Source of the DNA: Desulfobacula sp.
Lineage (GTDB): Bacteria; Desulfobacterota; Desulfobacteria; Desulfobacterales; Desulfobacteraceae
Length of the DNA stretch: 12,700 nucleotides
Reading direction: 5' to 3'
Assembly: GCF_021107415.1 (NCBI RefSeq)
Contig: NZ_JAIOSW010000174.1
Coordinates: forward strand, 1-12,700
Below are positions 5,488 to 12,700 of this stretch, piece after piece. The number at the start of each line of letters is the position of its first letter. The stretch's first letter is position 1. A program made the position numbers and the translations under genes. The notes beneath the pieces are model-generated. The model was given only the letters and a program-made list of their open reading frames with translations. It had not been told where the DNA came from and ran no database searches.

Positions 5488-8400
5488 TCAATCATAGATT
5501 GGTTGAAGCAGAGAAAATGCAGCCCAGTAATAAGGATGATCTAAAAAAAACGCCCTGCCACCTTTTTCGATCCAGATATTGTGGTTAATAAAATCCCGTG
5601 AAACCTTAGCTAGTGCATCACCTGGGTCATCATCCACATTTGGAAAATTGTAAAATTCCTGAACAAACCTGGATGCTGACCGGCTTTCAATTTTCCATAA
5701 GCTAGAAATCACGGCGTCTGCACCTGCTGACAGAAAAGAATTTGCAAGACTGTAAAGGTCTTCCCCGGGCAGGTATTCTCCCAAACCGGTTTCACAGCCA
5801 CTTAAAAATACGTTCCTTTTATAAAAAGAGATATTACCCAGATTTATACTGTAAAGCCGGTTGCGGTCTGCAAGCTGCAAAAAAGAAAAATTTTGATTTT
5901 CAGCATCAAATTTTGCATGAGAAGCAAAATGGACCCACTTGGCCTGTTGGATACCGTGTGAAAGGTTTCTAAGCGTGGCATCTTTTCCAATAAGAGGTAT
6001 GCTGGCCCTTTTGTTTATCTGGGAGATGTGTTCTGCCTCTGCCTCTGCATCAATCAATGTCCCGTCTGGATTTGCAAGGATCAGAATTTTCTGTTTTTCC
6101 GGCGGCCGGTTATGCTGATTATATGTCCCCATTTTTCCGGTTAAAAAACTGATCGTATGATGTTCAATCAGGTAAGGGGATTTACCATTTTTCCTTAGCG
6201 CCTGGAAGGGGATCTGTGCAATAGGGCCGTCCAGCCAAAAATACAACCGATCATATTTATTCATATTCGGTATGGACTGAATTAAAATTTTAAAAAGGTT
6301 ATGCCCTGCTGATGAAAAAAATTTCTTATAAGGTTTAAGGATATCAGACCGAAACGCTTCCACCCATTCAGCCAGTCGGGCAATCTGCACTGGTGAAAAA
6401 AAAGAGTGAACTTCACCTTGTTTATTAATGGTAAAACAATGGATACCATTTTCTGCTGCCAAATATGAAATCAAAAGTCCATTTTCAGGAATAACAGATG
6501 AAAACTTGGATTTAACAATTTCAGTATCCGGAATCCTTGATGCTGTTTCAGATACCAGAATATTGCAAAGCGTATTTAATATTGACAGCCTGGATGTTTT
6601 GTAGCTGCCTTGGCTGGCAGACTCAGCATTAACTGCTGATAAATTATCCTTTCCCCCCAACAATGCCGACATCAGGTTCAGCAAAGCTTCTTCTGTGGTA
6701 TTTGATTCCTGATGTACATCTGTTTTTGAAAGAACATCAAAAAGAAAAATAATATTTTCCAGCATTCTTTGAGTTAAGCCGTTATCGCTACCGGCTGAAC
6801 CGGCAATTGCACCGGCCGGCAGCAAAGCCGGCTGTTTGTAAAGCGACATCAGGTGCCCTATTTTTTTTATATCTTTAGTTCTTTGCAAACAAGATGTAAT
6901 CCGACCGTATATCGTGCGGCGCAAAGGCCCCAGTGCGACCACCATCTGTCTGCTTCGAAGTCCGTTCCTGACGATGTCAATGGACCCGATACTGTCAAAA
7001 AGGTGCTCTATCTCTTTTTCTAAATTGTTGAGCCTTTGATAACATGCAGCCATCAGATAGCTTACCTGATAATGTGTCAAATGTTCATTGTCAGGGATTA
7101 GTTTCTCAAGTACCCTTAGTTCTTCAATTGACTTTTTATAGGAACCATTCAACAGATAGTGCAAAACAATGTTTGTCTGCGCATGCCGTACTCTTTTCCT
7201 TTGCTCTAAACTAAATTTTGTTTTTTCCTTTAAAGTTTTTTGGACCTGCCCCTTCAGCAATCGTGTCATATCTCCTGTTTGTTTCATTTTAGCTGTATCG
7301 TTCAGCAGTGCATAAATGAGTTCAGGATATGATAGAATTGAAATAAAAGCAGACAGCCTCCCCATATCTCCTATTTCTAAATTGTCTAATGATGTCAGGT
7401 TTTGATCGTCGATAAAACCCTGCATATATTTAAAAATATTGTCCAAAAATTGGATAATGTTAGCTTCAGCATCATTGTCTTCTGTTCTGAAATAGAGAAA
7501 ACGGCTTTGAGCATCTGCCATTTGACGCAACATTTTCTCAAGAGTTTCTGATGATGCGATAAACTTGGAAAGTTTTGTAAATGAGTTTTCCTGGTCAGCA
7601 TCATCCTGCATCTGCTCTATATCTGCATCCAATGCAGCCTGTCCGGGGGTGATCAGATGATGAAAAACAGAAGCTGCTGCGGCAAGTTTTAGTGTATCTG
7701 TTCCAAAAAAACCGTTTAGAAAAGAATCTCTTAATCTGGCCGTTCGAAATGACTGAATAAGCTCATCTGTTTTAATGCTTCTCTCATGTTTTTGCAGAGG
7801 GAGCAAATTTTTTGACTGTATCAACCTTTTTTCCATGTCGGGGATGTTTTCCGGTTCAGGTACTTTTTTCATGGCACTGTCTTTCCGAAGAAAAAATTTA
7901 GCGTCATACTCAAAATCGAGAACCACCCGCATACTATCCGTAGACTCAACTTTTTCAGCCCGGTTTTTTTTGATATCTATATCACCACCCACAAGCCTGT
8001 AGTTGTCATCAAGGTAGCGGGTGTCATTCCAGGTATCAGGCAGGCCGAATTCGTCCGCTGTATCTTTGCAGAAACTGCGTTCATGTTCTTCCAGAATTTT
8101 TTCGTTAAATTTATTGAGTGCGGTTTCCAACTCAATCTTTCTTTCAGCCGCTGCCTGGGGATTTTCAAGTATTTTTACAGGATCGATCTGATCATCATAT
8201 TCAAATATGGAGGGCAAATCGATACCCGCAGGCGGTGTAAAACTGCTGTCATATTTATCATAAAAAAAGATAATTTCACTGACAGCCCCATCCAGAAAGT
8301 CCTCATCTTGGAGAAACCCTGCAATTAAAACGTTCCGCAGGTAGTCTTCCACCATATCCAGATGCAGCAGTTCACCTGATGAATAGTCCGGATTTTCAAT

Positions 8401-10155
8401 TATGAGAGTGGCATGATGTGTATACTCTAATACACAGCCTTGTTCATCCTTGTGCAGTATCGACGTTTTACCGGTATTTTTCTTTTGTGAGACAAAAACG
8501 TTGTTCCTGTTTTTATATCTTCTGTAGGACTGAGATTCCCTGACCAAATCACTGTATGCCTTTGAGTACATCAGAAAATCAATTTGCTTAAGGCCGTCGA
8601 TGCATCGGTTCAGGGCCTTTTCTATCTGTACCCAGTATTGTTTGTGTTCCTTTAGCATGAAGTCAATAGCGGACTGCTTATCACTGGGTGGAGTTGTCCG
8701 GTTCAGGATTTTGTCGGTCATTTCAAGTTCTTTTTCCGCCATGGCCCTGTACAGTATCTCCATGGTGTGAATAAAATGAATGTCTGATTTTGATTTTTTT
8801 CTGTATTTGTCAGCAACCAAATTACCCAGGGTTGACGTCAAATAAGAAAAATCGATCCGGGCACTGTGCTTTAAACGATCAGGGAAAGAGACCTCTTTCC
8901 GGTATGTGTCGTATACTGTTTTTCTCAGCTGCCGGTAATAAATCACATCTTCGACATACCCCATCTTCTCAAGGCAGATGATAAGATTTGTCAGTGCCGG
9001 GATAATAAACGCCGGGTCACCTTTTGTATCAGCCCAGTGGTAAAAACGGCGCGTCGCATCAAGGCTCTTTCCCAATGAAAACGTTTCATCGATGTCCATT
9101 ATTGATGGATATTTTTGATGTAACTCAATGAACTCCTGCATAACCTTTTCAGAAACAGAATAGGCAATCGAGTCCCTGGATTTTCTGCTCTGATTTAAAA
9201 TTCCCCAGGCAGCCTGATGAGAGCCTGCGATAAGTTCACATGCCGCCTGTGCATGATCAACATCCATTAATCCTTTTTTGTAGCCGATTTTCCTAAAAAT
9301 GGACCTTGCATTATCAAATGATTTTTTTGCTTGGTGTGCAAGATTCTCTGAATATTCAAGTCTGCCCTTTAATATGAAAGCCTTGGCACGTCCCCGGGGG
9401 CTGCCCGCCTTTTTAAAAAAACGATCAGCTTTACTCACCGCAAGGTGCGCCTGTTCTGATGATAGGGCAAACGTTGACGTATTGTTTTTTAATCTGTCTT
9501 TATTGATATAGATGTGTATCAGCCCGAGGCAGGCCATACCCGATGCAGCCGCCGGATATTGATTTTTTTCGACAATCCCGCTCCACAGTTCAACTGCTGT
9601 TGAAACATCCTTCATTTTATAGGCCTGGCAACCTTCAAACAGCCTTATCCAGACACTGGTTTCCCCGGTAATTCTACTTGCATTCATCACCTTTCGCAGC
9701 TGATTTCCAAGCCGGTCTGCTGCAAAATCCAGTTTGATGCCAGCAGGTTTATCTTCAATCTTCAGCAGGGCCTGCAAAGAGTAAGCTCCGTTCAACAGCA
9801 TTTTATCTTTTGAGCCTCTGACAAGTGCCATTGCCTGGTTCAAATGAACACGGGACAAGAGGAAATCCTTATCCAGGCAGGCCCAATATCCATTCATAAT
9901 ATGGAACAGACACATCATCTCGGAACTTTGGCTGTAGTCTGATATTTTCATATCCCGAATTTTCTTGATGGTATCCTGGTCAACCAATTGGTTCGGCAGC
10001 ACGTTTGACCAGAACTCAGTATCAGGCATTAGCACCGCAGATATCGTCTCCCGGGACTGGTTTTTCATTGTCTGTGCAGTATCGTAGCTGCTGGATACAC
10101 AACCTGAAACGGTTACTGCAAAAACGATTATCATTATAAATGGTCTGAACTTCAT
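5488..10155 (-). CDS. Lipoprotein with TPR-like helices and C-terminal CHAT protease
   Basis: A 1555-residue protein. Residues 1-18 are a lipoprotein signal ending VSG before Cys19. The residue after the cysteine is Val, not Asp, suggesting outer-membrane sorting by the E. coli rule. Helical TPR-like repeats are visible at about 80-330, clearest at 254-322. The middle (about 330-1220) is mostly helical and unrecognised. The CHAT domain (caspase HetF associated with TPRs) spans about 1225-1555: WLDGPIAQIPFQAL, then HFASHAKFD with His1413, FLSGCETGLG with Cys1454, and a typical C-terminus. Both members of the His/Cys dyad are present, so protease activity is expected; the substrate is unknown. 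The ATG at 10155 is chosen because GGAGGT lies 5 bases upstream and it overlaps the previous stop (ATGA); a longer open frame to 10236 would bury the signal peptide. Last gene of the envelope operon. Confidence 0.85.
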   Translation of the reverse strand: MKFRPFIMIIVFAVTVSGCVSSSYDTAQTMKNQSRETISAVLMPDTEFWSNVLPNQLVDQDTIKKIRDMKISDYSQSSEMMCLFHIMNGYWACLDKDFLLSRVHLNQAMALVRGSKDKMLLNGAYSLQALLKIEDKPAGIKLDFAADRLGNQLRKVMNASRITGETSVWIRLFEGCQAYKMKDVSTAVELWSGIVEKNQYPAAASGMACLGLIHIYINKDRLKNNTSTFALSSEQAHLAVSKADRFFKKAGSPRGRAKAFILKGRLEYSENLAHQAKKSFDNARSIFRKIGYKKGLMDVDHAQAACELIAGSHQAAWGILNQSRKSRDSIAYSVSEKVMQEFIELHQKYPSIMDIDETFSLGKSLDATRRFYHWADTKGDPAFIIPALTNLIICLEKMGYVEDVIYYRQLRKTVYDTYRKEVSFPDRLKHSARIDFSYLTSTLGNLVADKYRKKSKSDIHFIHTMEILYRAMAEKELEMTDKILNRTTPPSDKQSAIDFMLKEHKQYWVQIEKALNRCIDGLKQIDFLMYSKAYSDLVRESQSYRRYKNRNNVFVSQKKNTGKTSILHKDEQGCVLEYTHHATLIIENPDYSSGELLHLDMVEDYLRNVLIAGFLQDEDFLDGAVSEIIFFYDKYDSSFTPPAGIDLPSIFEYDDQIDPVKILENPQAAAERKIELETALNKFNEKILEEHERSFCKDTADEFGLPDTWNDTRYLDDNYRLVGGDIDIKKNRAEKVESTDSMRVVLDFEYDAKFFLRKDSAMKKVPEPENIPDMEKRLIQSKNLLPLQKHERSIKTDELIQSFRTARLRDSFLNGFFGTDTLKLAAAASVFHHLITPGQAALDADIEQMQDDADQENSFTKLSKFIASSETLEKMLRQMADAQSRFLYFRTEDNDAEANIIQFLDNIFKYMQGFIDDQNLTSLDNLEIGDMGRLSAFISILSYPELIYALLNDTAKMKQTGDMTRLLKGQVQKTLKEKTKFSLEQRKRVRHAQTNIVLHYLLNGSYKKSIEELRVLEKLIPDNEHLTHYQVSYLMAACYQRLNNLEKEIEHLFDSIGSIDIVRNGLRSRQMVVALGPLRRTIYGRITSCLQRTKDIKKIGHLMSLYKQPALLPAGAIAGSAGSDNGLTQRMLENIIFLFDVLSKTDVHQESNTTEEALLNLMSALLGGKDNLSAVNAESASQGSYKTSRLSILNTLCNILVSETASRIPDTEIVKSKFSSVIPENGLLISYLAAENGIHCFTINKQGEVHSFFSPVQIARLAEWVEAFRSDILKPYKKFFSSAGHNLFKILIQSIPNMNKYDRLYFWLDGPIAQIPFQALRKNGKSPYLIEHHTISFLTGKMGTYNQHNRPPEKQKILILANPDGTLIDAEAEAEHISQINKRASIPLIGKDATLRNLSHGIQQAKWVHFASHAKFDAENQNFSFLQLADRNRLYSINLGNISFYKRNVFLSGCETGLGEYLPGEDLYSLANSFLSAGADAVISSLWKIESRSASRFVQEFYNFPNVDDDPGDALAKVSRDFINHNIWIEKGGRAFFLDHPYYWAAFSLLQPIYD

Positions 10156-11402
10156 GGCATACCTCCACAATCGACTCCCAACCAGGCAATATCTTTTCCT
10201 TCGGCGGAAATGGCAAATGAATTGATCTGAAGGCATTTTACGAATGAATGAACTTTTTCATCGAACATTGTGATATATTTCAATTCATAATCATTACCTG
10301 ACGGTTCAATAAAATATATGATCTGGTCATTAAAGTTATTAGGCAGTGCTTCATACAGACCGCTTTCAGGCAGCAGCCCGGTTATCATACGGCCATCACT
10401 ATCAACCCGCACAGAAATTGATTCTTCAATGCACGGGCAGTTTGGAGATCCGGTTCTAACCTTCAGCACAATCTCCACGTCAGTGGCTGACAGGCTTGTC
10501 GAGTAAAGTTTAAGAATTTTTTTTACCGGCAGATCATAACTGTTTCTCTGACCGGATGAGATCGTTAAAAATGTTAATTTATTATCATAAGTGCACACCA
10601 GTCTATCGTCATTGATAAATACAAGCCCGGTTATATTAACCTGTGATTCAAACACCCTTTGTTCAGATGAAAAATCTTTATTGCCGGCCAGCACCGTGTA
10701 GCCTTCAGTATTACTTTCTATCCAGGCTGTTTTTTCACCAAACGGCGACAGGGTAATGTGCGATATCTTGTCGGATTTAAGCACCAGTTTTTTTGCCGCG
10801 CCGTCCGGGATACCGTTTTTCAAAGCCATGCGGTATACAAAGCCGGACCGGCCATTTTGAGAACGAACGACATCATAAATATTGAGCAGGCGTAAGAATG
10901 TATTTTTACTGGCAGCGGCAATGGTATTGACAATATTAAAACGCGGGTGTTCAAGTTCGCTTAAAACCAGTGTGCTCGGACTGCACAACCAGTTGCCGTC
11001 CTGATTCATAAGTTCGGCCTGAAGCTGATGAATACCGTCAGGATCTATCCCGGGTATGGGGATGACATTTTTTCCCGGTCCGGCATCAATTTTCAGTTCT
11101 GCTATCCGCTGTTTTGAAAACGACAGGATTGTCTCTTTTTCTCCACTGTCAAACAGTCCGTCATTGTTACGATCCAAATAGGCGGATATCCTTATTAATG
11201 CATTCTCTTCTTCCGGCAGATTATGGACTATAAGTCCTAAGGCGTTTAATAAAAAATTGCTCCCGGTCCCGGCCGGACGATATTTTACCGGGTCTGCTAC
11301 CGTGATCTGAACAAATAAAATTCTGGGGATCGCGTGGACTATAGTCCCGGACAAAAGATTGAACATAAATACAAATGACAAAATAAAAAGAAAGAGCCGC
11401 AT
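10152..11402 (-). CDS. Exported protein with EF-hand-like loop and propeller motifs
   Basis: A 416-residue protein with a clear Sec signal (hydrophobic residues 3-22, likely cut after VHA at 24). An N-terminal beta-rich domain contains LDRNNDGLFDSGE at residues 76-88. Asp77, Asn79, Asp81, Asp85 and Glu88 fit the 12-residue EF-hand-type calcium loop seen in extracellular SdrD- or dockerin-like repeats. From about residue 190 the protein looks like a TolB/PD40 beta-propeller: HITLSPFGEKTAWIES and, near the end, FAISAEGKDIAWLG are two such blade motifs. The role is unknown; a periplasmic sensor or substrate-presenting partner for the CHAT lipoprotein is a reasonable guess. Its stop overlaps the CHAT ATG by four bases, and it starts 14 bases after the membrane-protein gene. 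Confidence 0.78.
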   Translation of the reverse strand: MRLFLFILSFVFMFNLLSGTIVHAIPRILFVQITVADPVKYRPAGTGSNFLLNALGLIVHNLPEEENALIRISAYLDRNNDGLFDSGEKETILSFSKQRIAELKIDAGPGKNVIPIPGIDPDGIHQLQAELMNQDGNWLCSPSTLVLSELEHPRFNIVNTIAAASKNTFLRLLNIYDVVRSQNGRSGFVYRMALKNGIPDGAAKKLVLKSDKISHITLSPFGEKTAWIESNTEGYTVLAGNKDFSSEQRVFESQVNITGLVFINDDRLVCTYDNKLTFLTISSGQRNSYDLPVKKILKLYSTSLSATDVEIVLKVRTGSPNCPCIEESISVRVDSDGRMITGLLPESGLYEALPNNFNDQIIYFIEPSGNDYELKYITMFDEKVHSFVKCLQINSFAISAEGKDIAWLGVDCGGMP

Positions 11403-11416
11403 GATATATTGACCTG

Positions 11417-12211
11417 TTATTTTTGTTTTTTCGATGTTGAAAACACCAGAACCTGCTGGTTATTTTTGGCAACTTGCATTAGTATTTTTGATTCGCTTTT
11501 CCAAATGAAATACTGCCCCTGGTCGGAATATATGAAAAGGCCGCTGATTTTCCGGTTGCTTTTTATATCGGATATCTCAACTTCATCAAAGGACTTAGGA
11601 ATCATGGCCACCCGGCCAAATACGGTTGGAAGCAGTACCAGCTGTGCGGTTAATATAATACCTGCAAATAATGGCAGGGGCCTGAACCATATGCTTTCCG
11701 GCGATAAGGTCTTTGATTTTGGCCATATCATCCAGAACCATATCAGGTTACCCAGTAAAATGAGTTCTATACCATATAAAGATATAATCATTTCAGGCCC
11801 CATGATATTGGGTGTCTTGCCGGCAACAAAAGCAGCACCACGGCTTAACAGCGAATTCATAAAAAAAACATTTATCATTGAGACGATAATAATCGAAATA
11901 AGATTCCAGGCAGGATTATTCAGGTTAATGCCTTTTTTTGAAATATGAAGCGATACAGAAGCAAACAATACATACAAAAGATACAATGGTGGTGTTAGAA
12001 TTATCAGGTGGACGACGATTGAAAAGATAAACCGGCCGCCCTCCTGCAAGTACGCATCAACACTCAAGGCAGCTGTTGAAGATATGCCAAGACCACTCAA
12101 CTGTGCCCTGACAGCCAACAGACCCGAAGCGGAAAACAGACCGGCTATCAACCCTAAAAGTCCTGCAAACGTTTTTAAAACTTCAAGGGGATCTTTCTTC
12201 GTATTATTCAT
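11417..12211 (-). CDS. Five-helix membrane protein of unknown function
   Basis: A 264-residue protein with hydrophobic segments at about 14-35, 61-86, 102-122, 140-163 and 178-202, then a soluble tail (203-264) of beta-like sequence. Positive charges at the N-terminus (KK), after helix 2 (SKK) and after helix 4 (PKSK) predict a cytoplasmic N-terminus and a periplasmic tail, on the side where the operon's exported partners work. No transporter, channel or protease motif is recognisable, and I do not know the family. The ATG overlaps the end of the upstream lipoprotein gene by 8 bases (ATGAATAA), with AAAGG about 13 bases upstream. It may anchor or transmit a signal for the CHAT protein, or be its target; the sequence does not decide. 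Confidence 0.72.
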   Translation of the reverse strand: MNNTKKDPLEVLKTFAGLLGLIAGLFSASGLLAVRAQLSGLGISSTAALSVDAYLQEGGRFIFSIVVHLIILTPPLYLLYVLFASVSLHISKKGINLNNPAWNLISIIIVSMINVFFMNSLLSRGAAFVAGKTPNIMGPEMIISLYGIELILLGNLIWFWMIWPKSKTLSPESIWFRPLPLFAGIILTAQLVLLPTVFGRVAMIPKSFDEVEISDIKSNRKISGLFIYSDQGQYFIWKSESKILMQVAKNNQQVLVFSTSKKQK

Positions 12212-12614
12212 TAATCAGCTTAACCTTTCGGTAGGACTTGTTGTTGAGGACACCCTCTTCTACTTGCACCTGCCGTTCACCGACTTTTTTGACCTTAATT
12301 AAGTCATACTGATCATTTGAGGATGGTTTTACAACAGCAAAGTCCAGTTGTAATTCATCTAACCAGTACAAATTGTAAACCGTATCTGCCATCACACAGT
12401 TTCCAATTGTTTGCTGTTTGCTGGTGAATTTCTTAAATTCTGATTGGTTCATTTTTTTTACAAGAGCGACAGGTGCCATCTCAGAAACAAATTGAATCTG
12501 ACTTTGCCTGCTATGAGTGGTTGTGGTCGTGCAACCTGCCCATCCCGCGATAGAGAGACTTATTGCAATGAAAATCAGAATTTTTAGTTTAGTGCACGCC
12601 CCTTGCTTATTCAT
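12204..12614 (-). CDS. Small probable lipoprotein
   Basis: A 136-residue protein starting MNKQGACTKLK, followed by a hydrophobic stretch and GWAGC with Cys28, then TTTTTHS. This fits a lipoprotein signal, though Trp at position -3 is unusual, so a plain signal anchor is possible. The mature part is charged with beta-like segments (NCVMADTVYNLYW, VGERQVQVEEGVL) and is not recognised. I choose the ATG at 12614 because it overlaps the preceding gene's stop as ATGAATAA, the same 8-base junction as at its own 3' end. ATGs at 12620 and 12623 and a TTG at 12659 are alternatives. It is the second gene of the envelope operon. Confidence 0.7.
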   Translation of the reverse strand: MNKQGACTKLKILIFIAISLSIAGWAGCTTTTTHSRQSQIQFVSEMAPVALVKKMNQSEFKKFTSKQQTIGNCVMADTVYNLYWLDELQLDFAVVKPSSNDQYDLIKVKKVGERQVQVEEGVLNNKSYRKVKLINE

Positions 12615-12700
12615 CGTCATCATCAATCCAGCTGCAGGGAACAGGTATAAGTGGTACAAGCAAACCAGCGCGGCAGTTTTCTTCTTTCACTACCTCTTCT
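12607..12700 (-). CDS. C-terminal fragment of an upstream operon gene
   Basis: An open frame enters from the right edge and ends with TAA at 12607, overlapping the lipoprotein ATG by 8 bases. The 30 visible residues include CRAGLLVPLIPVPCSWIDD and end in an acidic DDDDE. The hydrophobic, proline-containing stretch before the acidic end may be part of a domain or a short membrane-associated segment. Too little is present to name it. The overlap and strand make it the likely preceding gene of the same operon. Confidence 0.5.
   Translation of the reverse strand, partial: EEVVKEENCRAGLLVPLIPVPCSWIDDDDE

Noticed and set aside
5784..6115. Extra AACCGG or CCGGTT hexamers inside the CHAT gene
   Set aside because: They lack the paired arms, flanking AAATG and outer CAAC of the intergenic palindromes, so they are chance coding matches.
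10156..10236. 27-residue N-terminal extension of the CHAT protein
   Set aside because: It would hide the lipoprotein signal and overlap the upstream gene by 85 bases; the inner ATG has a strong ribosome site and a 4-base overlap.
11409..11948. Plus-strand open frame of 179 codons
   Set aside because: Antisense to the membrane-protein gene, whose coupled start, hydrophobic segments and operon position are much better evidence.
12615..12659. 15-residue extension of the small lipoprotein from a TTG
   Set aside because: The stretch overlaps the C-terminal coding frame of the upstream gene, and the inner ATG gives a regular 8-base coupled junction and a better signal peptide.

Overview
The window looks like part of a Gram-negative, anaerobic, probably marine or salt-adapted bacterium; a sulfate reducer of the Desulfobacterales type is the best guess. 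The grounds are indirect: a two-cluster 4Fe-4S ferredoxin, a beta-lysine acetyltransferase (osmolyte synthesis in salt-exposed anaerobes and methanogens), a dienoyl-CoA isomerase-like crotonase, lipoprotein signals, and AT-leaning intergenic DNA. Every gene I accept is read from the minus strand, so gene order runs from high to low coordinates.

Right half (12700 to 5488): one tightly packed envelope operon. It has the C-terminus of an unknown protein entering from the edge, a small probable lipoprotein, a five-helix membrane protein, an exported protein with an EF-hand-like calcium loop and TolB-like propeller motifs, and a 1555-residue lipoprotein with TPR-like helices and a C-terminal CHAT caspase-like protease domain. 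Junctions are 8-nt overlap, 8-nt overlap, 14-nt gap and 4-nt overlap. In the CHAT protein His1413 and Cys1454 are both present. I do not recognise this as a named system. It reads as a cell-envelope CHAT protease with its own partner set, and is the most interesting part of the window.

Middle (5487 to 1537): metabolic and accessory genes in two blocks. Block one is ablB, a previously uncalled 40-codon CxxC microprotein ORF that fills the ablB-ferredoxin gap, a ferredoxin with a helical tail, and a TsaA/TrmO-family protein with an N-terminal zinc-ribbon-like segment. Block two is an SRPBCC-fold protein with an unclear start, then a dienoyl-CoA isomerase-like crotonase.

Three copies of a 45-46 nt palindromic element (1424-1469, 3194-3238, 5291-5336) lie in the same orientation, each 3' of a gene or block. 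They share an AACCGG/CCGGTT stem, a flanking stem with a compensatory base-pair change between two copies, a conserved bulged G, and an outer CAAC at fixed distance. They divide the region into modules.

Left end (1158 to 86): a 'mobile mystery' A/B pair (Xre-type HTH regulator plus Fic-domain protein) overlapping by one base. Upstream is a TTGACA promoter sitting on a 41-bp imperfect palindrome, which suggests autoregulation. Such pairs are known from mobile or plasmid contexts. I see no transposase, integrase, rRNA, tRNA or CRISPR array.
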